DNA of 64,000 nucleotides from Dyella_A sp035685805 (lineage in GTDB: Bacteria > Pseudomonadota > Gammaproteobacteria > Xanthomonadales > Rhodanobacteraceae). The translations under genes and the position numbers were made by a program. Below the pieces are notes generated by a model. That model was not told the DNA's origin. It saw only the letters and a program-made list of their open reading frames with translations, and did no database searches. Positions 35,260 through 43,359 of this stretch are shown here, one piece after another; the stretch's first letter is position 1; each line of letters opens with the position of its first letter. Location: positions 20,401 through 84,400 of the forward strand of contig NZ_DASSAB010000028.1 of the NCBI RefSeq assembly GCF_035685805.1. The letters are read 5' to 3'.

Positions 35260-36669
35260 TCAGGCCAGCAGCGTCACACCGGATACTGCGCCAGTCTGGG
35301 CGTGAGCCGGGGGCTGCGGCGTCGGCGCCGGTGTTGCGGCACGGTCAACGCGTAGCGCCGCCGCGCTGCTCTGCTCCACCGGCGTGGCCACGGCCTGCGA
35401 AGTGGACAGTTCGGCCATGCGCTTCATCGGGGCGTCGTGCTGGGTGACGAAGGTGCGTGAGCCGTCCGCGCTGAGGGTGAGCGCATCGATGCGGGTCAGG
35501 CCCTGCGCCTTGGCCGCGGGCACGGCGGCCGCCGCCAGCCGGCGCGTGTGCTCGTCCGAGGGGCGCCCCATCTCCGCGTCGATCCGCTGCGCCAGTCCGT
35601 AGGCCTGCCGGTAGAGCGCATTGTCCGGATGGGCCGGATTGTCCAGTCGCACTGCGCCCGCGTCTGCGTTTGGGGCGGCCGTCTGCGGCGCACGCGTCTT
35701 CAGGGCCTGATCCAGCGCCGCCTGGGTCTGCGGCCCGACCTTGCCGTCGACCGTCAGCTGATGGTCTCGCTGGAACGCTTCCACCGCATGGCGGGTATTG
35801 ATGCCGAAGTCGCCATCGACCTGCAGCGCGTGGCCGCGCGCATCGGTGTAGCCGAGACGGTTGAGCCCGGACTGCAGCCGGCTCACGCCCTGGCTGGCCA
35901 GCGCCTGGTCGATGCCGGCCGCGGTGTGCGAGCCGACCTTGCCATCGACGACGAGCTGGTGATCGCGCTGGAATGCCTCCACCGCATGTCGCGTGGCCGG
36001 ACCGAACGTGCCATCGGCCTGCAGCGGCTGTCCCTGCGCGTCCGCGTAGCCAAGCGTGGTCAGATGCTGCTGCAATGCCACCACGGCGGTGCCGCGGGCG
36101 CCGTCAGCCAGCAGGTGGTCGTTCCCGGCAGCGGGCGCCGTGCCGACCCCGCGCGGGGTGACGCCTGGGCGAATCGTGCCGTCGTTGATGTCGGTGATGT
36201 AGCGCTGGAACTGGCCCACCTCCAGCTCGACGTGTGCGTGGATCGAGCCCGGGCTGCCGGTCTGACCCATCTCGCCCAGCGGCTGGCCGTAGTCGATGTG
36301 CGCGCCTTCGTTGAACGGCGAGCTGCCGCGCACCATGTGCAGCACCTGGCCCTCGCGCCGGGCGCCCGGTGTGCCGTACGGCTTGTCGTAGATCTGCACG
36401 GTGTTGTAGTCGTCGTGCAGGAAATGCGCGTAGCCGGAGACCGGCGCGGGGATCTCCACCGGGCCGCGGCTGTCCTGCGACAGGATGAAATCCTTCTTGA
36501 CGAAGGTTCGCCCGTCGGCGTGGCGAATCTCCTCGAACTCGCCGTGGACGGTGCCGTACTCGCGGTTGGGCTGGCGGCCGGAGCTGGGGTGATGCTTGTG
36601 CAGGTCCTCGTAGGAGTGCACCGGGAGCACGCGGGAGCCGACGCTTTCGGTGATGGTGTAGCGGGACAT
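35260..36669 (-). CDS. X-T4SS effector: M23-like peptidase, two peptidoglycan-binding domains, XVIPCD
   Basis: A protein of 469 residues with no signal peptide. Residues about 70-160 resemble an M23/LytM peptidase, with the closing motif GEMGQTGSPGSIHAHVELEV holding the HxH pair (His144, His146); the usual upstream HxxxD zinc motif is not obvious. Two peptidoglycan-binding domains follow (about 193-256 and 262-325; DGDFGINTRHAVEAFQRDHQ). The C-terminal about 130 residues match XVIPCD (HPDNALYRQAYGLAQRIDAEMGR, LTRIDALTLSADGSRTF, VEQSSAAALRV) and end Pro/Gln-rich, the signal read by VirD4 in X-T4SS. It would cut peptidoglycan peptides in target cells. The preceding lipoprotein gene (36715-37515) is its presumed immunity gene, 45 bases upstream. 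Confidence 0.88.
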   Translation of the reverse strand: MSRYTITESVGSRVLPVHSYEDLHKHHPSSGRQPNREYGTVHGEFEEIRHADGRTFVKKDFILSQDSRGPVEIPAPVSGYAHFLHDDYNTVQIYDKPYGTPGARREGQVLHMVRGSSPFNEGAHIDYGQPLGEMGQTGSPGSIHAHVELEVGQFQRYITDINDGTIRPGVTPRGVGTAPAAGNDHLLADGARGTAVVALQQHLTTLGYADAQGQPLQADGTFGPATRHAVEAFQRDHQLVVDGKVGSHTAAGIDQALASQGVSRLQSGLNRLGYTDARGHALQVDGDFGINTRHAVEAFQRDHQLTVDGKVGPQTQAALDQALKTRAPQTAAPNADAGAVRLDNPAHPDNALYRQAYGLAQRIDAEMGRPSDEHTRRLAAAAVPAAKAQGLTRIDALTLSADGSRTFVTQHDAPMKRMAELSTSQAVATPVEQSSAAALRVDRAATPAPTPQPPAHAQTGAVSGVTLLA

Positions 36670-38380
36670 GATCTACCTCCGTGTAGTGGTCGATGATGCG
36701 GCGTGGTCAGGCGTTCAGGGCCCGGTAGGTTGCGGGTTGCCGGTGAGGTACCAGCAACCGTCGCGCAGGGTGAAACGGAAGCTGCGTCCTTCGGAGGAGC
36801 CGTAGAGGTAGCTCACATCCCGCTGTTGCGCCGAGGGTTGCTTCACCTGCAGCGCCAGCGGGGCCGGATCGACGCCGTCGATGCCGACATGGTGGAACGC
36901 GCCGTCGCCGTAGCTCACGTCGAAGACGTCCGGTCGCTCGCCGCGCACGTAGACCGTCTCGGTGCGATCGCCCTCGCCGTCGGACACCAGTACCTTCGCG
37001 TGCACCAGCGGCACCGTGAACGCCCGGCGCAACGCCGGTTGCGCGGCGAACGCCTGGAGGAACGGCATGAACTGCGTCGATGGGCAGCGCGCCGCAGCCG
37101 CTGCCTGCTCGACGGGCGCAACCTGCTCGGTGCCATCCACCCGCACGTCCGCGCTGGTCAGGGCCTTGCCCTCGTCGCCGGGCACTCCCGAAAGCTGCAG
37201 GCGCATCAGCTCGGTGCCGTCCGCATTGCCCCAGGCCGCGCTGCAGTGACCGGACACATCGCAACGCTGCAGTTCAAGCCAGCGGTTGCAGGCCTGCGGC
37301 CGTCCCGTGTCCGCCGCGCAGCTGGCGTGATGCAGCGGCAGCCAACCGTCGAGCACCAGTCGCTGGCGCAGCTTGGCGTACGGTGCTCCGCTCTCGCTGG
37401 CCTGCGGCACCTTGATCGACTGCGCAGGGGTGCCAGCGGCGCTGGCGGCAACGCTCGCCCGGCTGCAGCCGGTGACGAGCAGGGCGAGGGACAGGCTGGC
37501 GAGTGCGAGGCGCATGGTTCGATCCGGACGGGTGGAAGTGGACTATTGCGTGCCGTTGCAGGCCCCGCGTTGTGCGTTGCCGCGTTTACGCGAGGCCCAT
37601 CACATGGTTTCGCGATGGTGTTGCGGTTACCGCGGCGACGGGTTGCTGCGAGCCCCGCTCCAGCTCCGACGCCTGCGTCTGGACGCCCGCCGCGCGGATG
37701 CTGCTCTGTTCGATGGGCGTACGCACGGCCTGCGCGGTGGTGACGTCCGCATAACGCCGGACGCCACTGTCGTTCTGCGCCGCAAACGTACGCGCGCCGT
37801 CCTCGCTGATGGCAACCGTGTCGATGCGCGTCAGCCCCTGCGCCTTGGCCTCCGCCGCCAGGTTCGCGGCAAGGTTGCGGCTGAGCTGGTCGGAGTTTCG
37901 GCCCATGTCGGCATCGATCTTCTGCACGCCTGCCAGTGCCTGTTCGTAAAGCACGTGGTCTGGCGACTTCGGATCGCTCAGTGGCAGTACCCCGTGTGTG
38001 TGCGTGTCGGCACTGCGCGCCTTAAGGGCCTGATCCAGCGCACCCTGCGTCTGCGGCCCCACGCGACCATCGACGATGAGCCCATGATCGCGCTGGAAGG
38101 CCTCCACCGCGCCGCGGGTGTTCGCGCCGAACGCGCCGTCCACTGCCAGCGGATGGCCTTGGGCATCGGTATAGCCGAGCGAGCTCAACGCACGCTGCAC
38201 GTTCCGCACGCCCTGCGTCGCGAGCGCCTGGCTGATGGCTGCTTCTGTCTGCGGGCCGGCCTTGCCGTCCACGGTCAGCTGATGATCCCGCTGGAATGCC
38301 TCCACCGCATGCTGCGTGTTGCGCCCGAAGTCCCCGTCCGCCGCGAGCGGGGCGCCGCCGGCGTCGGTATAGCCGAGGCG
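35740..38380 (-). repeat. Dispersed repeats encoding four near-identical peptidoglycan-binding domains
   Basis: Four copies of a DNA block encoding (D)GxFGxNTRxAVEAFQRDH occur near 35745-35815, 35945-36015, 38075-38145 and 38260-38330, two in each effector gene. The copies differ by scattered, mostly third-base changes. Confidence 0.75.
36715..37515 (-). CDS. Periplasmic lipoprotein, presumed immunity protein of the M23-like effector
   Basis: A protein of 266 residues with a lipoprotein signal (ALASLSLALLVTGC, lipidated Cys17). The N-terminal half (about 45-110) has the pattern YAKLRQRLVLDGWLPL, then spaced Cys (ASC, ACNRWLELQRC, GHC). This pattern recurs in the lipoprotein at 39220-39750. 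The C-terminal half (FMPFLQAFAAQPALRRAFTVPLV to GCWYLTGNP) looks like an NTF2/DUF4348-type domain. It lies directly upstream of the M23-like effector in the same direction. In X-T4SS systems such lipoproteins are immunity proteins (X-Tfi) that protect the periplasm. Immunity is inferred from position and lipobox, not shown. Confidence 0.75.
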   Translation of the reverse strand: MRLALASLSLALLVTGCSRASVAASAAGTPAQSIKVPQASESGAPYAKLRQRLVLDGWLPLHHASCAADTGRPQACNRWLELQRCDVSGHCSAAWGNADGTELMRLQLSGVPGDEGKALTSADVRVDGTEQVAPVEQAAAAARCPSTQFMPFLQAFAAQPALRRAFTVPLVHAKVLVSDGEGDRTETVYVRGERPDVFDVSYGDGAFHHVGIDGVDPAPLALQVKQPSAQQRDVSYLYGSSEGRSFRFTLRDGCWYLTGNPQPTGP

Positions 38381-39067
38381 GTGCAATTCATTCTGCAGCG
38401 AGGTGACTGCAGCGCCGCGGTCCCCGACCGCCAGCACGCCGCCGCCGGTTCCGGAACGCGCCTGCACCTGTCCGCGCAGGGGACCATCGCCGATCGTCAC
38501 GTCCTTGAACGCAGCGTCGGGCGATAGCCCCCGCGCCAGGTCTGCCTGATAGTCGGTGCGCATCTGCTGAAGCGCCTCGCCACATTCGCGCACCGAGATG
38601 CTTGCCGAATTCGCACCGCCGTAGTGACTGGCACCGCCCTTGTCGGGGTCGCCGAAGCTCGCCCATTCCAGCGACATAGCCACTTCGGCCGCGTGCAGGC
38701 TCGCGCCGGCCTTGCCGGTGACGTAGTCCCTTACCTCGGGCCGCTTGTCGGTCACCAGGTATTCGGAAAAGATCCGGTCCTGCAGTTCCGGCGTAAAGCG
38801 CTGCTTCGGGTCGAGACTGAGGCTGGCCACAGCCGCATCCATGGTGCCGGGAATCACCTGATAGAGGCCCACCGCGAAAAGCTCGCCGCGATGCTGCCTC
38901 GCCTGGACTTCGCCCAGCGTCATGCTGGAGAAGTCGATTGCCTGGCTCGATTCGCGGATGTGCTGCCGCCCGTCGCTTCCGGTGTAGGTGCCGCCGTTGT
39001 AGTCGTTGTAGCCGCGATTCTGCGATTCGCCGCGGTGGATCAGATCACGAAGTGGCTGATGGCTCAT
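37586..39067 (-). CDS. X-T4SS effector: lysozyme-like domain, two peptidoglycan-binding domains, XVIPCD
   Basis: A protein of 493 residues without signal peptide. The N-terminal about 170 residues are lysozyme/transglycosylase-like (LIHRGESQNRGYNDYNGG with candidate catalytic Glu14; AVGLYQVIPGTMDAAVASLSL, FTPELQDRIFSEYLV). Two peptidoglycan-binding domains follow (about 215-282 and 287-350; DGDFGRNTQHAVEAFQRDHQLTVDG), then the XVIPCD (about 360-460; SPDHVLYEQALAGVQKIDADMGRNSDQLSRNLAANLAAEAKAQGLTRIDTVAISEDG) and a Gln-rich end. It would cleave glycan strands in a target cell. The start at 39067 follows AGGAGG. Its presumed immunity lipoprotein lies directly upstream. Confidence 0.9.
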   Translation of the reverse strand: MSHQPLRDLIHRGESQNRGYNDYNGGTYTGSDGRQHIRESSQAIDFSSMTLGEVQARQHRGELFAVGLYQVIPGTMDAAVASLSLDPKQRFTPELQDRIFSEYLVTDKRPEVRDYVTGKAGASLHAAEVAMSLEWASFGDPDKGGASHYGGANSASISVRECGEALQQMRTDYQADLARGLSPDAAFKDVTIGDGPLRGQVQARSGTGGGVLAVGDRGAAVTSLQNELHRLGYTDAGGAPLAADGDFGRNTQHAVEAFQRDHQLTVDGKAGPQTEAAISQALATQGVRNVQRALSSLGYTDAQGHPLAVDGAFGANTRGAVEAFQRDHGLIVDGRVGPQTQGALDQALKARSADTHTHGVLPLSDPKSPDHVLYEQALAGVQKIDADMGRNSDQLSRNLAANLAAEAKAQGLTRIDTVAISEDGARTFAAQNDSGVRRYADVTTAQAVRTPIEQSSIRAAGVQTQASELERGSQQPVAAVTATPSRNHVMGLA

Positions 39068-39219
39068 GGGAGTCCTTTCCTCCTGATTATGAAAAGAGCG
39101 CCGACCGCGCTACGAGTCCTGCTCCAGCCCGGCGCGTATCCGGACGGTTGTCCGACGGTTGAGATCGCCACGTGGGGCGAGTGACGCCGAGAGGCAGCCG
39201 CGACCGGTGAGTGCCTGGC

Positions 39220-39750
39220 TCACTGCGCCCCCGGCGAGCGGTATTCCCAGCCCGTGACCGAGAGCGTGGACTTGTCGGCCGGCGCGTTCCAATCCCCAAT
39301 CTCGCCGTAGGTACCGACCTCCAGCGTCTTGCCGAAGCCTTCGTGATTGAACTGCATCAGGCAATGTCCGTCGCCGCTGCACGAACTGAGTTCCCGCAGC
39401 TCCGTGCAGGCTCTGCAGTTGCCCAACTCGGGATGCTCGGAGCACAGCTCCTTGTAGTTGCCACCCACCACGTTCGCCATGCACTGCGCATCGGGCTGTG
39501 GCTGCCAGCCATGGTCGATGACGATCTTGCGGAACTCGTTGTAGGCCATGCCCCGGTCGAGCTTGCTATCCAGCAGCAGGGCCGAATTAGACGCGGAGCT
39601 TGTACCCACTGCCGCTAAGGTCGACGCGGCAGTGGCGGGCTCCGACGCCCGCGTATCCAAGGCCTGAGCCCCAGGCGATGCCGGCTCAGCATGGCAAGCG
39701 GCCAGCCATAGAGCGGACGTGGTGACGAAGACAGCGAGCAAACTCTTCAT
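39220..39750 (-). CDS. Periplasmic lipoprotein, presumed immunity protein of the lysozyme-like effector
   Basis: A protein of 176 residues with signal FVTTSALWLAAC (lipidated Cys20). Cysteines in AQCM, LCSEH, CRACTELRELSSCSGDGHC suggest disulfides, and the block MAYNEFRKIVIDHGWQPQP to GHCLMQFNHEGFG matches the N-terminal half of the lipoprotein at 36715-37515. It precedes the lysozyme-like effector by about 150 bases in the same direction, as expected for an X-Tfi/X-Tfe pair. The start at 39750 follows GGAG; the frame opens further upstream without lipoprotein character. Confidence 0.78.
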   Translation of the reverse strand: MKSLLAVFVTTSALWLAACHAEPASPGAQALDTRASEPATAASTLAAVGTSSASNSALLLDSKLDRGMAYNEFRKIVIDHGWQPQPDAQCMANVVGGNYKELCSEHPELGNCRACTELRELSSCSGDGHCLMQFNHEGFGKTLEVGTYGEIGDWNAPADKSTLSVTGWEYRSPGAQ

Positions 39751-40046
39751 GGCTATCACTCCAAAACAATTCCAGAAAACTTCCGTGTCCGTGAGGTTGC
39801 CCAGCCGATGCACACGCATCTGTGAAGCCCGGTCGCGGGATGTCGAAACAGAGACAAGAGCCCGTGGGCCAGTCCAAGTTTTCGGGGCAAAGGGCACGGC
39901 CCGTAGGGTGCAGGAATCCACCACGCCGAACTGCGACTCACGCCGCTTCGCCAAGATCCGCCTTCTCTTTGCGCGTTTGAAACATTGGCCGTTGTCAAAG
40001 GTGACCATCATCGTCAAGCCTTGGCGAAAGTGTTCGCAGAATCGGG

Positions 40047-40417
40047 GTAGAACCCTTCACTGACCGGTTCACCGGCAAGGACAAGAAGCCATCAGGCAAC
40101 CATGCCTTTGATCGAGAATATGCCGTGCCGGGCATCGAGCGTCGGGTCACCAAGCCACGCTACCCACTGACCAAAGGGATGGTGGAGCGCTTCAATGGGC
40201 GCATCAGCGACGTCCTGGCGACCACGCGATTCCGATCACGCAAAGATCTGCAGACCACCATCCAGCCCTACGTGAAGCTCGACAACGACCACTTGCCCCG
40301 AAGGCACTGAGCCACAAGACGCCGCTGCAAGTGATGCGAGCGTGGCGCGAGGAGCGGCCTGATCTGTTCGTCAGACGTGCGCACAAGAAGATGGGGTTAG
40401 ACAATCAAGGCACATAG
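40047..40417 (+). pseudogene. IS481-family transposase remnant
   Basis: The frame reads EPFTDRFTGKDKKPSGNHAF, IERRVTKPRYPLTKGMVERFNGRISDVLATTRFRS and, after a single-base frameshift near 40300, ALSHKTPLQVMRAWREERPDLF. This is the last third of the integrase (DDE) core of IS481-type transposases; GMVERFNGRI carries the catalytic Glu region. The N-terminal two thirds are absent, there is a premature stop before the remnant, and it shares its last bases with the 3' end of the convergent TrbM-like gene. It is a decayed insertion beside the type IV secretion island. Confidence 0.85.
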
Positions 40418-40725
40418 CCCCATTCCGCGATTATGGCGTTCAAAATGGCGGCATTTGTAGCGACGTTCGCGCCTGGGCAAGTCATAAGATATTCCCGCCT
40501 CGCGGTTGCCGTGGCGGGAGCATCAAAGTAAGGATCGAAGATCGCGATGCTAAAGAAGAGTTCGGTCGAAGGCGCGCATGCAGGTCCACCTGTGGTCCCC
40601 GCACCCGAGATGCCGGCCATACACGTATAAACCGAGCATGGATCGACACTTTGAGCTTGGACTGTCGTGTTGGTCAGTGTGGCGCCGCCGAGTGTCATGG
40701 TTAAGACAAGAGCACGCAACTTCAT
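40405..40725 (-). CDS. TrbM/KikA-like exported protein
   Basis: A protein of 106 residues with a signal peptide (ALVLTMTLGGATLTNTTVQAQ). The mature protein reads DPCSVYTCMAGISGAGTTGGPACAPSTELFFSIAIFDPYFD, with a Cys pattern and SIxxFxPxFDAxxTAxARREYLxxCPG that resemble TrbM/MpfK/KikA proteins of conjugation systems. The start at 40725 follows AGGAGG. The base composition here is visibly lower in GC than in the flanks. It sits among secretion-island genes downstream of the DUF4189 genes; a role in the VirB apparatus is possible but unproven. Confidence 0.7.
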   Translation of the reverse strand: MKLRALVLTMTLGGATLTNTTVQAQSVDPCSVYTCMAGISGAGTTGGPACAPSTELFFSIAIFDPYFDAPATATARREYLMTCPGANVATNAAILNAIIAEWGYVP

Positions 40726-40890
40726 ATAAAACCTCCTTGTTTTAGAACGAGAAAGCCCCTGAATTTCGGACCCGTGCAAATCGCCCTTAAAGCACCTGCT
40801 TGATGATAGATAAATCCTGTCCTCGTTCGCCGCTTGCCTGGGCGCTAATCCATCCGATGTTCCATAACTGCTCTAGCTCTTACTCAGCTC

Positions 40891-41385
40891 TTATTGGATC
40901 AGCTCGGGAAGGCTGCAGCCAGAGTAGTAGACATGACAGGTGGCGCCTCCGCCGTCCGCGCACATCTTCAGACCCTTTTTTATGGCGTCGTCCACTATGG
41001 CTCCAGCGTTTGAATTGTAGACCTTGTCTCCCAGCATCATTGCCGCGCAACCGTTACTCTATGAAAGGTCAATCTTGCACGCGTCCCCACCCTTTGATCG
41101 GCACTCTGTGAGAGCTGATAACTCAGCGGCTCCTTGGCTCGAATTGCCGCTCGCCGTGCTTAATAACCCCTTTGCTTTATCGGTAGCAATTGCGCCCCAA
41201 CTCGAAACCCACATGGGAGGCGGTTCTTGTGCTTCTGGTGTCGAATGCTGATTTTCACACGGGCCACAGACATTCAGGCCTGAGCCCGTTCCATAGGGCA
41301 CCGTGCCCGCAGGGCACGAGGCTTGTGCATGAATAGCAGTAGCGCCGCCAGCAATCAGGAGCACCGTCGCAAGCAAGAAGCGCAA
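40891..41385 (-). pseudogene. DUF4189-type exported protein broken by an amber codon
   Basis: The frame from a weak TTG start reads a signal peptide (FLLATVLLIAGGATAIHAQA), SCPAGTVPYGTGSGLNVCGPC, WVSSWGAIATD and GGDACKIDLS. It then meets TAG (41059-41061) and continues in frame as SNGCAAMMLGDKVYNSNAG to CHVYYSGCSLPELIQ before a TAA. The intact paralogue at 41639-42157 has SYGNGCVAMVVG at this point, so the TAG replaces a Tyr codon. The single substitution makes it a pseudogene, or a sequencing error should be excluded. No normal start with a ribosome-binding site was found. Confidence 0.85.
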
Positions 41386-41638
41386 ACAAAACGGGAGGTA
41401 AAAGTTAGTTCCTCCGCATTGGGCCGGTAGCTTTCATCACATCTGGCCGAGCGGCAGTCGAACTGCCAGGCAAGATCAGCGACGCTGGCGTTATCGAATC
41501 GGGCCGGGGTTAACGAGGATTGGGTTCTAGGCATGTCTTAGCGGAGCGTCGGAACGGAGTCAGGCTCACTGATGGCGCTGATGGCCGATGTTAACTTCAG
41601 GTCCGCGGGTATATTGATCTTGAGGATGAGCGCGACGT
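41386..41638. other. Short AT-richer gap between the two DUF4189 genes
   Basis: About 250 bases of lower GC content with no credible frame or hairpin. It probably only separates the paralogues. Confidence 0.5.
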
Positions 41639-42157
41639 TCAATTGATCCGCACCGGGAGGCTGCACGCGGAGTAGAACACGTAACAGCCCATGTCATTAG
41701 ATTGGCACTGCTCCATGGCTTTTCGCTTGGCGGCTTCGATCGTGGGTCCCGCTCTTGTATTGAATCGTGTCCTGCCGACGACCATTGCCACACATCCGTT
41801 GCCGTACGATATCTCCACCTCGCAGTTTATGCCTCCGTTTGAGTGGCAGCTCTTTATTGCAGCTTTTTCAGCAGCATCCCGGCTGACCTCGTTAAAAGAT
41901 GACCCGGGAGTTAAAGGGGACAGATCGGCTGCTATTGCTCCATAACGGTCGGCCCAAACGGGTTTTGGATAGATAGCGCCAGTTCCTTGTGCCGGTGGGG
42001 AGCCTTGCTGGTAGTACCCAGGGGGGATAGGTACACAGGAGTTTATGTTATTACCGCTTGCTGGAATCATTCCCGCCGGGCACCCCCCTTCAGCCTGCGC
42101 CCCACTAGCCGCTATCATGAAAATGCAGAACGTGTATTTAGCGAATAACGAGTTCAT
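41639..42157 (-). CDS. DUF4189-type exported protein, coupled to virB6
   Basis: A protein of 172 residues with signal peptide (FCIFMIAASGAQAEGG), a Cys/Pro-rich spacer (PAGMIPASGNNINSCVPIPPGYYQQG), then the domain DRYGAIAADLSPLTPGSSFNEVSRDAAEKAAIKSCHSNGGINCEVEISYGNGCVAMVVG and a final CYVFYSACSLP. Even Cys numbers suggest disulfides in the periplasm. It starts 2 bases after the virB6 stop in the same direction, so it is translationally coupled to the secretion operon. DUF4189 proteins occur in several X-type T4SS loci; their function is not known. GC is lower than in the virB genes. Confidence 0.82.
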   Translation of the reverse strand: MNSLFAKYTFCIFMIAASGAQAEGGCPAGMIPASGNNINSCVPIPPGYYQQGSPPAQGTGAIYPKPVWADRYGAIAADLSPLTPGSSFNEVSRDAAEKAAIKSCHSNGGINCEVEISYGNGCVAMVVGRTRFNTRAGPTIEAAKRKAMEQCQSNDMGCYVFYSACSLPVRIN

Positions 42158-42159
42158 GG

Positions 42160-43275
42160 TCAGCTCCTCGCGATCGGCGTAGTTTGTATTTGTATAGCAT
42201 CAGGTCGGGTTACGCTGGACTGTCCCGGCATACGAACGTTTCCCAGGCTATGGGTGGCGCTGTGGACGGAAGGGCGATCGGAGCTTGCTGTGTTAGTAGG
42301 TAACTGACCTGGGGCGTGCGTACCACCATAGCCGCCGTACGATCCCGGCGGCTGCCCCTGCGGCCCGGGCCGATTGGCAAATCCGCCGCCAAAGGCCGAA
42401 AAATGCAGGAACTGACCGACTGTGCCTTGGAAGAAGGCAGCGGCCAAGGGTGGCACTGAAATGATGAGCACGGTAAGGAGTAGACCGATGCCCCCTTGCT
42501 GGAGCGCCTGGCTTGAAAAACCCTCGGCGCCTTGGTCGGTGATGGCGTTAATGACCGATGCTGACCACAGCGCCGCGGCTACGTTGACGGTGAGCTTGAG
42601 CACGATGCTGGAAACTACACAAAGCACCGCGATGGAGAAAAGGGTGCCGATGCCGTAGAGGAGCCAACGTCGGAAGAGCTCCTTGGTCTGGTCGAAGATC
42701 AGGCAAAGGATGAATAGTGGTCCGAGCCCCACGAAGATGGCCATGGTGAACTGATAGAGAAGCAGCATGGCTCCGGCCGCCATGGCGGGACTGGCAGCGC
42801 CAAAGCCCGCCAACAGCATGGCATGGGCCTTCTGATCCGCAGTTGCGCTGTCGCCAGGCGGGACCTGTACGACATCAATGGCGGCGAGGGAAAGCTGCGT
42901 AGCGGCCATGTTCTTGTCGATGGCGCTGATGGGCGAGTCTTCACCGGAAACCATCTGGCTGATCTCGGAGCCAAGAGTACCGTTAGCGGACAGCATGCCC
43001 TGCAGGGAGCCGCCGAAAATACTCATGGAGGTGGCCGCCGTGACGATGATCACGATCCGGGTCATGTTGACCACCATTGCCATCATCGAGTCGCGGGACT
43101 GTCCCGTGATCAGACGAAATCCCTGGATCATGATCCAGAGTGTGATGAGCACCAGCGCGATGCCGCTGGCCCACGTCATCATTTGAGCGAGCACGTCATG
43201 CTGGAAGTCCGCAATCTTCTGCTGAAGATAGTTGTAGACCAGCGCGTAATAGAGGTAATCGCCGAGGTTAGTCAT
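42160..43275 (-). CDS. virB6: VirB6 inner-membrane channel protein (TrbL/VirB6 family)
   Basis: A protein of 371 residues with at least five strongly hydrophobic segments (MMTWASGIALVLITLWIMIQGF, IVIIVTAATSM, AMLLLYQFTMAIFVGLGPLFILCLIF, LFSIAVLCVVSSIVL, IGLLLTVLIISVPPLAAAFF) and a Gly/Pro/Ser-rich C-terminal tail. In T4SS, VirB6 lines the inner-membrane complex. The position between virB5 and the DUF4189 gene is the usual X-T4SS order. The start at 43275 begins MTNLGDYLYY. Confidence 0.92.
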   Translation of the reverse strand: MTNLGDYLYYALVYNYLQQKIADFQHDVLAQMMTWASGIALVLITLWIMIQGFRLITGQSRDSMMAMVVNMTRIVIIVTAATSMSIFGGSLQGMLSANGTLGSEISQMVSGEDSPISAIDKNMAATQLSLAAIDVVQVPPGDSATADQKAHAMLLAGFGAASPAMAAGAMLLLYQFTMAIFVGLGPLFILCLIFDQTKELFRRWLLYGIGTLFSIAVLCVVSSIVLKLTVNVAAALWSASVINAITDQGAEGFSSQALQQGGIGLLLTVLIISVPPLAAAFFQGTVGQFLHFSAFGGGFANRPGPQGQPPGSYGGYGGTHAPGQLPTNTASSDRPSVHSATHSLGNVRMPGQSSVTRPDAIQIQTTPIARS

Positions 43276-43359
43276 GGTGATTCCTGTGCGCGAGAAGACA
43301 ACTTCTCTGGCGCGCTGTCACTGGCGATGCGCCTTGTCGCAAAGTCACGCATTCGATAG

